This document shows positions 5,790 through 12,950 of a stretch of DNA of 12,950 nucleotides, one piece after another. The stretch spans positions 1-12,950 of the forward strand of contig CAADSF010000193.1 in assembly GCA_900751035.1 (NCBI GenBank), written 5' to 3'. A program made the translations under genes and the position numbers. The stretch's first letter is position 1; each line of letters starts with the position of its first letter. Origin of the DNA: an uncultured Oscillospiraceae bacterium. GTDB taxonomy: Bacteria > Bacillota > Clostridia > Oscillospirales > Oscillospiraceae. The notes beneath the pieces were generated by a model that was given only the letters and a program-made list of their open reading frames with translations, did not search any database and was not told where the DNA came from.

Positions 5790-6463
5790 AAGAGCAAAGT
5801 GAAAAGCTGTTCCGCGCCATCGGGGACGTCGGCGACGATCTGATCGCCCGCGCCGATGCGCCGGTCAAAAGGTCAACGCGCGTCTGGGTCAAATGGGCCG
5901 CGCTTGCGGCCTGCTGCGCACTGGTGATCGGCGCGGCGGCGTTCGTCGTGCCGATGTTCCGGGCAGGCTCGTCCGGGCTGAGCAAAGCCGCACCGCCGGC
6001 GGAGGCTGTGACCATGGAAGCGCCTGCAGAGGAGGAAATGACGCTGGAGACAGCGGATGCCCCGGCAGAGGCTGTGGAATCGGCCCCTGCGGAGACAGAG
6101 TCTGCCGATACGACCGTCCGGACGCTTCCGGCGACAGACAGCTTCTGTGTCCGGCCGGAAACGGTCACGCGCACGTCGGCAGATTTCTCGCTCACCAATC
6201 ACAACGGGCTTGTATGCACGCTGCGCGGGACATACCGGCTGGAGCGCATGGAAAGCGATTGGTGGCAGCCGCTGGCGGAGGCGCCGCTCGGAGCGCAGGC
6301 GCAGGCAGACGATGCCGCGGCGGAGGCCGGGTTCTGCGTTCTGCACTATGACTGGCAATCGCGCTACGGCGCGCTGGAGCCGGGCAGCTACCGCCTGGCC
6401 CAGCCCGTGCTCCTGCCGGACGGAACAGACTACATCCTGTACGCGGAATTTACGGTCGAATAA
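5786..6463 (+). CDS. Single-helix membrane protein, probable anti-sigma factor
   Basis: This 225-residue protein has four parts. A 33-residue cytoplasmic start holds LFRAIGDVGDDLIARA, a motif I associate with sigma-linked membrane proteins of Clostridia. One membrane helix (about 34-57) follows, then a proline/alanine/glutamate/threonine-rich linker (about 65-118). The C-terminal domain (about 120-225) is beta-rich, with phrases such as SLTNHNGLVCTLRGTY and LEPGSYRLAQPV that resemble bacterial immunoglobulin-like domains. The first residues overlap the sigma gene by ATGA, which supports coupled synthesis. I infer that the cytoplasmic tail holds the sigma factor and the outer domain senses a surface signal. 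Neither is shown by sequence: the tail is shorter than classic zinc-binding anti-sigma domains and has no HxxxCxxC motif. The outer part has three cysteines (C121, C144, C184). No signal cleavage site is evident. A membrane protein merely co-expressed with the sigma factor is the alternative. Confidence 0.7.
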   Translation: MKEQSEKLFRAIGDVGDDLIARADAPVKRSTRVWVKWAALAACCALVIGAAAFVVPMFRAGSSGLSKAAPPAEAVTMEAPAEEEMTLETADAPAEAVESAPAETESADTTVRTLPATDSFCVRPETVTRTSADFSLTNHNGLVCTLRGTYRLERMESDWWQPLAEAPLGAQAQADDAAAEAGFCVLHYDWQSRYGALEPGSYRLAQPVLLPDGTDYILYAEFTVE

Positions 6464-6540
6464 CAGCCGCCCGACCTGTCCCGGCTGGCCGCAGCCTCCC
6501 GCATCCGTGCAGAACCGGCAAAAAACCGCACACATTCGGG

Positions 6541-6581
6541 CTGCCTCCCGTCATGCTTCCATGACGGGAGGCAGTTTTTTT
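6541..6581 (+). terminator. Strong intrinsic terminator of the sigma operon
   Basis: A perfect 15-bp stem (6541-6555 with 6560-6574) has a CTTC tetraloop and is followed directly by seven T (6575-6581). It separates the sigma/anti-sigma operon, whose last stop is at 6461-6463, from the transporter promoter that follows. The 77 bases between 6464 and 6540 hold nothing else I can recognise. Confidence 0.95.
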
Positions 6582-6612
6582 ACAAAAAACAGGCATGATG
6601 AACAAAATAACT

Positions 6613-6641
6613 TTGATTTATGCGGCGGTTTATAGTATACT
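6613..6641 (+). promoter_or_regulatory. Housekeeping promoter of the nucleoside operon
   Basis: TTGATT (6613-6618) and TATACT (6636-6641) are separated by 17 bases, a good sigma-A promoter. It lies just after the sigma operon terminator and 62 bases before the TTG start at 6704. All five downstream genes are close enough to be transcribed from it. Confidence 0.8.
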
Positions 6642-6653
6642 GAATACAATGGT

Positions 6654-6694
6654 TTCCGTCCTCGCAAGCGCGGGCCATAAAAACGGAAGGAGGG
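6654..6694 (+). promoter_or_regulatory. Leader with stem touching the ribosome site
   Basis: TTCCGT (6654-6659) can pair with ACGGAA (6683-6688), whose last two bases begin the ribosome site AAGGAGGG (6687-6694). That site lies nine bases before the TTG at 6704 and decides this unusual start over the ATG at 6728, which has none. The stem could slow initiation, but six pairs across a 23-base loop is modest evidence. I do not recognise a known riboswitch. Confidence 0.35.
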
Positions 6695-6703
6695 CGAAAG
6701 AAC

Positions 6704-8238
<1,535 letters not shown>

Positions 8239-8242
<4 letters not shown>

Positions 8243-9381
8243 AAAAGAATCTTCTGAAAAACAGCGTCGTGCAGACGCTGGTCGCGGCGCTTCTGTGCAT
8301 CGTGCTGGGCCTGTTCCTCGGATATCTCGTCCTGCTGCTGATCAATCCCGACGGCGCGGGCGACGCGATCATGGCGGTCATCAAAAACTTCTGGACGTAT
8401 AAACGGAAGGCATTCCAGCTCGACGCGCTGGGCAACACGCTCGTCAAGACGGCGCCGCTGCTGATGTGCGCACTGTCGATTCTGTTCTCCTATAAGGTCG
8501 GCCTGTTCAACATCGGCGCTGCCGGTCAGTACTGCCTCGGCGCTGCGCTGAGCCTGTACGCGGCGCTGGGCTTCGGCTGGAGCTGGCTGCCGTGTATGCT
8601 GGCTGCGATTCTCGGCGGCGCACTGCTGGCCGGTATTTCGGGCCTGCTCAAATCCTACTGCAACGTCAACGAGGTCATTTCCGGCATCATGCTCAACTGG
8701 ATTGTGCTGTATCTGACCAATATGCTCCTCACGCTCGTCAAGGAGGACGCCAGTCCCTATACCAAGGTTCTGGCCAACACCAACGCCTCCGCCGTGCTGC
8801 CGTCTCTCGGCCTCGGCGCACTGTTCAACAAGAACCAGTACGTCGGCCTCGCGATCCCGCTGGCTGTCGTGATGGCGGTCGTCGTGTGGGTCGTGCTCGA
8901 CAAGACGAAGTTCGGCTACGAGCTGAAGGCCACGGGCCTGAACAAAAACGCTGCAAAATACTGCGGCATGGCGGAAAAGCGCAACATCATCCTGAGCCTG
9001 ATGATCTCCGGCGCTCTGGCCGGCATGGGCGCGGCGATGCTGTATCTCAGCAGCTATGAGCAGTGGCAGTGCTCCACATCCTCCGTTCCGGCCATGGGCT
9101 TCAACGGCATTGCGGCTGCCTTCCTCGGCGGTCTCAACCCCATCGGCTCGATTTTCGCTTCGTTCTTTATCCAGCACATCACCGCAGGCGGCGCATATGT
9201 CGATAAGAGTATGTACTGTGCGCAGATCTCCGACCTGATCTCTGCGCTCATCATCTACCTGTGCGGCTTCGTCCTGTTCATGAAGAACGTGATGAGCTCC
9301 ATCGCCGCCCGCCGGGAGGAAAAAGCCATCGCAAAGGCCAAGGCTCTGGCGGAAGACAAGAAAGGAGGCGAGACGGAATGA
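8239..9381 (+). CDS. nupP: Nucleoside ABC transporter permease 1, NupP type
   Basis: This 380-residue integral membrane protein belongs to the branched-chain/ribose-type permease family (BPD_transp_2). Hydrophobic segments lie at about residues 10-35, 70-84, 92-110, 116-137, 148-166, 201-220, 249-270, 288-312 and 330-349. The motif CNVNEVISGIMLNW (141-154) and the segment GFNGIAAAFLGGLNPIGS (287-304) are typical of nucleoside-type members. The C-terminal tail (about 355-380) is charged and cytoplasmic. It begins with ATGA overlap of the ATPase stop, preceded by GAGGTGA, and ends with ATGA overlap of the second permease, so the three transporter genes are translationally coupled. It would form the channel with the second permease. 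Confidence 0.92.
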
Positions 9382-10319
9382 TCCTGCTGCTTCAGTATAC
9401 GCTGATCTTCGCGTCGGTTCTGATTCTGGTGGCCCTCGGCGGCTGCTTCGCAGAGCATTCCGGCGTCATTAACCTCGGCCTCGAAGGCATTATGATTATG
9501 GGTGCGCTCGGCGGTGCGCTGACGATGCGCTATGTGCCGAGTACCGTCCCGGCGATTGTGATGATCCTTGCGGTCATCGTCGTCTCCGCGCTGGTCGGCA
9601 TGGTGTATTCCTGCCTGCTTGCCGTGGCGAGCATCAACTTCAAGGCCGACCAGACCCTCGTCGGCACGGCGCTGAATCTGCTTGGCACCGCCGGCGCGAC
9701 GGTCATTGTCAAGGCCATCAACACCGCTGCCAACCCCGACGATGTTTCGTCCATCGTGCAGTACGGCAGCGCAAAGAGCGCCCTTCGCGTGCCCATCGGC
9801 TCGTTTGAATTCAACTGGTTCATGCTCGTGGCGTTCATCGCGCTCGTCGCTGCCTATGTGACGCTGTACAAGACCCGCTTCGGCCTGCGCCTGATGGCCT
9901 GCGGCGAGCATCCGCAGGCGGCAGCCAGCGTCGGCATCAACGTCTATAAGATGCGCTGGGCAGGCGTGCTCATTTCCGGCGTCCTCGGCGGCATCGGCGG
10001 CATCGTCTTCATCACCGCAGGCGTCTCGGAATGGCGGTTCGAATACGGCGTGGCGGGCTTCGGCTTCCTGTCCCTTGCCGTTATGATCTTCGGTCAGTGG
10101 AAGCCGCAGCGCATTGCGCTGGCCGCGCTGCTGTTCGGCTTCTTCCGTGCGCTCGGCAACGTCTACACGGGCTTCAGCTTCCTCAAGGCGCTGAACCTGC
10201 CGAGCTCCCTGTACAATATGCTGCCGTACATCATTTCGCTCATCGTGCTTGCCTTTACGTCCAAGAATTCCCGTGCGCCGAAGGCCGAGGGTATTCCCTA
10301 CGACAAGGGTATGCGCTAA
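9378..10319 (+). CDS. nupQ: Nucleoside ABC transporter permease 2, NupQ type
   Basis: This 313-residue membrane protein of the same permease family is shorter, as NupQ-type subunits are. It carries SGVINLGLEGIM (28-39) near the first helices, and GEHPQAAASVGIN (176-188) in a cytoplasmic loop that probably contacts the ATPase. Hydrophobic segments follow at about 5-22, 35-50, 58-84, 96-112, 146-164, 194-214, 226-240, 246-262 and 277-294. ATG 9378 is chosen because AAGGAGG (9361-9367) lies ten bases before it and the frame overlaps the previous stop by ATGA. The open frame continues upstream to 9261, but that part is antisense-like noise over the first permease. It pairs with the first permease to form the membrane channel. 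Confidence 0.92.
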   Translation: MILLLQYTLIFASVLILVALGGCFAEHSGVINLGLEGIMIMGALGGALTMRYVPSTVPAIVMILAVIVVSALVGMVYSCLLAVASINFKADQTLVGTALNLLGTAGATVIVKAINTAANPDDVSSIVQYGSAKSALRVPIGSFEFNWFMLVAFIALVAAYVTLYKTRFGLRLMACGEHPQAAASVGINVYKMRWAGVLISGVLGGIGGIVFITAGVSEWRFEYGVAGFGFLSLAVMIFGQWKPQRIALAALLFGFFRALGNVYTGFSFLKALNLPSSLYNMLPYIISLIVLAFTSKNSRAPKAEGIPYDKGMR

Positions 10320-10337
10320 GCTGCAGTTGCTTTCTGT

Positions 10338-10367
10338 CTCCGGCAGGTTCATACGGACTTGCCGGAG
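10338..10367 (+). other. Intergenic hairpin between transporter and salvage genes
   Basis: CTCCGGCA (10338-10345) pairs perfectly with TGCCGGAG (10360-10367), and a few more pairs can form inside. There is no T run after it (CCTTCATTTC), so it is unlikely to stop transcription fully. It may mark an mRNA processing or stability point that lets the enzymes be expressed at a different level from the transporter. Confidence 0.45.
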
Positions 10368-10383
10368 CCTTCATTTCAAGCTC

Positions 10384-10390
10384 AGGAGGA
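10384..10390 (+). promoter_or_regulatory. Ribosome binding site deciding the phosphorylase start
   Basis: AGGAGGA stands ten bases before ATG 10401. It argues against the TTG at 10359, which would add 14 residues running through the hairpin and the ribosome site itself. MRMVDLIEKKRDG at 10401 matches the usual start of the family. Confidence 0.75.
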
Positions 10391-10400
10391 TTTGATTTCC

Positions 10401-11702
10401 ATGCGAATGGTTGATCTCATTGAAAAGAAGCGGGACGGCGGCGTTCTGACCGACGACGAGATCCGCTTCATCATCAAGGGCTTTACAGACGGCGCCATCC
10501 CCGATTACCAGATGTCCGCCTTTGCCATGACGGTTTTCTACAAGGGCATGACCGACCACGAAACCGCCGTTCTGACCGACGCGATGATGCGCTCAGGCGA
10601 CACGGTGGACTTAAGCCGGTTCGGCGACAAGTCCGTCGACAAGCACTCCACCGGCGGCGTCGGCGACAAGACGACGCTGATCGTTGCGCCGATCGTTTCA
10701 AGCCTCGGCGGCAAGATGGCGAAGATGTCCGGCCGCGGCCTCGGCCACACGGGCGGGACGGTCGACAAGCTCGAATCCATCCCCGGCTACCAGACGACGC
10801 TTTCGGCTGACGCGTTCATGCAGCAGGTCGAGGACGTCGGCGTGGCCGTCATCGGCCAGTCCGGCAATCTGACGCCCGCCGATAAAAAGCTCTACGCGCT
10901 GCGCGACGTGACCGCGACAATTGATTCTCTGCCGCTCATCACATCGTCCATCATGTCTAAAAAGCTCGCCGCAGGCGCACACTCCATTGTGCTGGACGTC
11001 AAGATCGGCTCCGGCGCGTTTATGAAGACGCTTGAAGACGGGCAGAAGCTCGCCGAGAGCATGGTGCGCATCGGCAAGGCCTGCGGCCGGAACGTCGTGG
11101 CGGTCATGTCCAACATGGATATCCCGCTCGGCTTCTATATCGGCAACGCGCTGGAGGTGCGCGAGGCGGTCGAGGTCCTGCGCGGGCACGGCTGCCCGGA
11201 TTTGACCGGCGTCTGCATCACGCTGGCGGCCAATATGCTGCACCTGTGCAACGGCTGGCCCATCGAAGAGGCCACGAAGCAGGCGGAAGAGGCAATCGCC
11301 TCCGGCCGGGCCTTCGAGCAGATGAAGCGCTGGATCGCCGCGCAGGGCGGCGACGCACGCGTGCTGGACGATGTGAGCCTGCTTCCGCAGGCATCGGTGC
11401 AGTACGAGCTCAAAGCGCCGCAGGCGGGCTACATCCACCATATGGACGCGCAGAAGATCGGCGAAAGCTCCGCCATTCTCGGCGCGGGCCGCAAGACGAA
11501 GGACGACGTCATTGATTTTGCCGCCGGTATCGTCCTGAAGGAGAAGACCGGCGCGAAGGTTGAGCAGGGCCAGACGCTGGCCGTGCTGCACACGAACAGG
11601 CCGGAGACGATTGCCGACGCAGAGCGCGTCTTCTTGGAGGCCATCCGCTGGGGAACCGACGCGCCGGAGGCGCAGCCGCTGATCTACGGAATCGTAAAGT
11701 AA
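10401..11702 (+). CDS. pdp: Pyrimidine-nucleoside phosphorylase
   Basis: This 433-residue protein is the usual length for Firmicute Pdp. It splits uridine, deoxyuridine and thymidine with phosphate into the base and (deoxy)ribose-1-phosphate, in the cytoplasm as a dimer. The phosphate-binding stretch KHSTGGVGDKTT (81-92) and the family signature MSGRGLGHTGGTVDKLE (109-125) are both intact. ALRDVTATIDSLPLITSSIM and the following lysine pair lie in the nucleoside-binding region. The helical N-terminal and central alpha/beta domains are followed by the C-terminal barrel-like domain containing LGAGRKTKDD. The broad-specificity Pdp and the thymidine-specific DeoA are hard to tell apart by eye. The Firmicute background and the neighbouring uridine kinase favour Pdp. 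It shares the operon with the nucleoside transporter, so imported pyrimidine nucleosides can be broken down for carbon and base reuse. Confidence 0.93.
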   Translation: MRMVDLIEKKRDGGVLTDDEIRFIIKGFTDGAIPDYQMSAFAMTVFYKGMTDHETAVLTDAMMRSGDTVDLSRFGDKSVDKHSTGGVGDKTTLIVAPIVSSLGGKMAKMSGRGLGHTGGTVDKLESIPGYQTTLSADAFMQQVEDVGVAVIGQSGNLTPADKKLYALRDVTATIDSLPLITSSIMSKKLAAGAHSIVLDVKIGSGAFMKTLEDGQKLAESMVRIGKACGRNVVAVMSNMDIPLGFYIGNALEVREAVEVLRGHGCPDLTGVCITLAANMLHLCNGWPIEEATKQAEEAIASGRAFEQMKRWIAAQGGDARVLDDVSLLPQASVQYELKAPQAGYIHHMDAQKIGESSAILGAGRKTKDDVIDFAAGIVLKEKTGAKVEQGQTLAVLHTNRPETIADAERVFLEAIRWGTDAPEAQPLIYGIVK

Positions 11703-11721
11703 AAAGGGGAGAGATAGAGAT

Positions 11722-12348
11722 ATGTCAGATGTGATCGTCATCGGTGTTGCCGGCGGAACTGGCAGCGGAAAAACCACGCTCGTCAAGGCTCTGATGAACC
11801 GCTTCGGCGACAATATCAGCGTCCTCAGCCACGACAATTATTACAAGCGGCACGACGAAATGAGCTATGAGGAGCGGACCCACCTCAACTACGACTGCCC
11901 GGACGCGTTCGACACCGATATGATGATCGAGCATCTGCGTATGCTCAAAAACGGTCAGGCCATCGACTGCCCAACGTACGACTACACCATCCACAACCGT
12001 GCCGACGAGGTGCTGCACGTCGAGCCGCGCAAGGTCATCGTCGTCGAGGGCATCATGATCTTCGTCGACAAGACGCTGTGTGATGAAATGAACATCCGCA
12101 TCTTTGTCGACGCCGACGCCGACGTGCGCCTGTGCCGCCGAATCCGCCGCGACGTGAAAAAGCGCGGCCGCAGCATCGATTCCGTCATTGACCAGTATCT
12201 GAGTACCGTCAAGCCCATGCACGAGCTCTATGTCGAGCCGAGCAAGAAAAACGCGAATCTGATCGTCCCGGAGGGCGGCAAGAACCTCATCGCCCTCGAA
12301 ATGATCATCAACCGCATCCAGCGGCACATCGACGGAAACGCGGAATAA
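11722..12348 (+). CDS. udk: Uridine kinase
   Basis: This 208-residue protein is full length for Udk, a P-loop kinase that converts uridine and cytidine to UMP and CMP in pyrimidine salvage. It shows Walker A GGTGSGKTT (11-19), HDNYYK (37-42) with the likely catalytic aspartate, NYDCPDAFD (56-64) in the substrate region, PTYDYTIHNR (84-93) for base binding, VEG (108-110), an arginine-rich lid RRIRRDVKKRGR (139-150), and the C-terminal KPMHELYVEPSKK. AAGGGGAG lies about ten bases before ATG 11722. The gene follows pdp by 19 bases, making it the last gene of the operon before a strong terminator. Kinase and phosphorylase compete for uridine, giving the cell a choice between reuse and breakdown. 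Confidence 0.93.
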   Translation: MSDVIVIGVAGGTGSGKTTLVKALMNRFGDNISVLSHDNYYKRHDEMSYEERTHLNYDCPDAFDTDMMIEHLRMLKNGQAIDCPTYDYTIHNRADEVLHVEPRKVIVVEGIMIFVDKTLCDEMNIRIFVDADADVRLCRRIRRDVKKRGRSIDSVIDQYLSTVKPMHELYVEPSKKNANLIVPEGGKNLIALEMIINRIQRHIDGNAE

Positions 12349-12368
12349 ACCGCCGGACAAAAAGAACA

Positions 12369-12398
12369 CCCCCGGACAGCAGTCCGGGGGTTCGTTTT
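12369..12398. terminator. Bidirectional terminator between udk and thrC
   Basis: A nine-bp GC stem (12369-12377 with 12382-12390), extended by an A-T pair, has an AGCA loop. TTCGTTTT follows on the plus strand. On the minus strand the hairpin is followed by TGTTCTTTTT, so it can end both the nucleoside operon and the converging threonine synthase gene. Confidence 0.88.
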
Positions 12399-12407
12399 GC
12401 GTTGGGC

Positions 12408-12950
12408 TTATTCGACCGTGACGCCTCTCTTGGCGAATTCTTCAACCATGAGGTCGAGGTCGGGCTTGATGTTGATGGGCTCGCCTGCGGACTTGATGGC
12501 GTTCGCCACGTCCTTCAGACCGTTGCCGGTCACGACGGAGACGACCGTCGCACCCTTTTCAATCAGGCCCAGCTCGCAGGCCTTCTTGACGGCGGCAGTG
12601 CCGGTGACGCCGGCGGGCTCGCCGAAGACGCCGCAGGTGCGGCCGAGGAGCTTCTGCGCGGCGAGAATTTCCTCGTCGGTCACGTTGATGGCGATGCCGC
12701 TGGACTCGCGGATGGCCATGAGGGCCTTATCGGCATTGCGCGGCACGCCGACGGAGATGGAGTCGGCGATGGTGTTCTCCTCCATCGGCTCCCAGGGCTT
12801 GTTCTCCTGAATGGCGCGGTTGATGGGGTAGCAGCCGGTCGACTGCGCGGAGATCAGGCGCGGCAGCTTGTCGATGAAGCCGATGGCATACAGATCCTTC
12901 AGACCCTTCCACACGCCCGCGATGGTGCAGCCGTCGCCGACGGAGATGGC
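12408..12950 (-). CDS. thrC: Threonine synthase, C-terminal part
   Basis: The frame is open from the window edge to the stop at 12408, giving 180 residues. It is the C-terminal portion of a PLP-dependent threonine synthase, which converts O-phosphohomoserine to threonine in the cytoplasm. SVGDG near the left end of the visible protein would help hold the PLP phosphate. LISAQSTGCYPINRA and ENTIADSISVGVPRN are characteristic of threonine synthases, as is the late VVSVVTGNGLKD segment. The PLP-binding lysine lies in the missing N-terminal part. The apparent start at 12914 is an internal GTG codon, because the upstream bases translate without a break into conserved AISVGDGCTIAG. It converges on the nucleoside operon with no functional link to it. 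Closely related PLP fold-II enzymes are the alternative, but the fit is good. Confidence 0.9.
   Translation of the reverse strand, partial: AISVGDGCTIAGVWKGLKDLYAIGFIDKLPRLISAQSTGCYPINRAIQENKPWEPMEENTIADSISVGVPRNADKALMAIRESSGIAINVTDEEILAAQKLLGRTCGVFGEPAGVTGTAAVKKACELGLIEKGATVVSVVTGNGLKDVANAIKSAGEPINIKPDLDLMVEEFAKRGVTVE

Noticed and set aside
10359..10400. Earlier TTG start for the phosphorylase
   Set aside because: It would place the hairpin arm and the ribosome site inside the coding region, and the family starts at MRM.

Overview
The window looks like a chromosomal segment of a GC-rich member of the Clostridia, most likely near the Oscillospiraceae. This is an inference from gene content (YhaN/YhaO-type proteins, YmdB, a NupOPQ-type transporter, Pdp and Udk of Firmicutes type), strong AGGAGG-type ribosome binding sites and GC-biased codon use. 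I see no rRNA, tRNA, CRISPR array, insertion sequence or phage gene.

Layout. (1) Positions 1-315 hold a strong hairpin, an extended -10 promoter and a leader. (2) Positions 316-1016 hold an adenine-rich gene of the TFIIB-type zinc-ribbon/coiled-coil kind. Its reading frame is broken just after the first CxxC knuckle, so I call it a pseudogene. It ends at a terminator, where it converges with the next operon. (3) Positions 1079-5101 on the minus strand are a tightly overlapping three-gene operon read ymdB, yhaO-like, yhaN-like: a cyclic-nucleotide phosphodiesterase, an SbcD/Mre11-like nuclease and an SbcC/Rad50-like ATPase with two predicted membrane helices. It has a clear housekeeping promoter at 5132-5160. 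(4) Positions 5176-6581 on the plus strand are an ECF-type sigma factor and a one-helix membrane protein that is probably its anti-sigma factor. They overlap by ATGA, end at a strong terminator, and are preceded by TGAAAC-N16-CGTC, which reads as an ECF promoter and suggests autoregulation. (5) Positions 6613-12398 on the plus strand are a nucleoside uptake and salvage operon: ABC ATPase, two permeases, pyrimidine-nucleoside phosphorylase and uridine kinase. It has a housekeeping promoter and a bidirectional terminator. The solute-binding lipoprotein usually found with this transporter is absent. (6) Positions 12408-12950 on the minus strand are the C-terminal part of threonine synthase, cut by the window edge.

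The salvage operon forms a coherent pathway. The transporter brings in nucleosides, the phosphorylase splits pyrimidine nucleosides to base plus (deoxy)ribose-1-phosphate, and the kinase instead traps uridine/cytidine as monophosphates. The minus-strand operon combines RNA-turnover and DNA-end-processing families. The sigma/anti-sigma pair is probably an envelope signalling unit whose targets are not visible here. Most genes are ordinary for such an organism. The points most worth a second look are the broken zinc-ribbon gene, the ECF promoter with the Ig-like membrane partner, and the back-to-back control region at 5131-5201.
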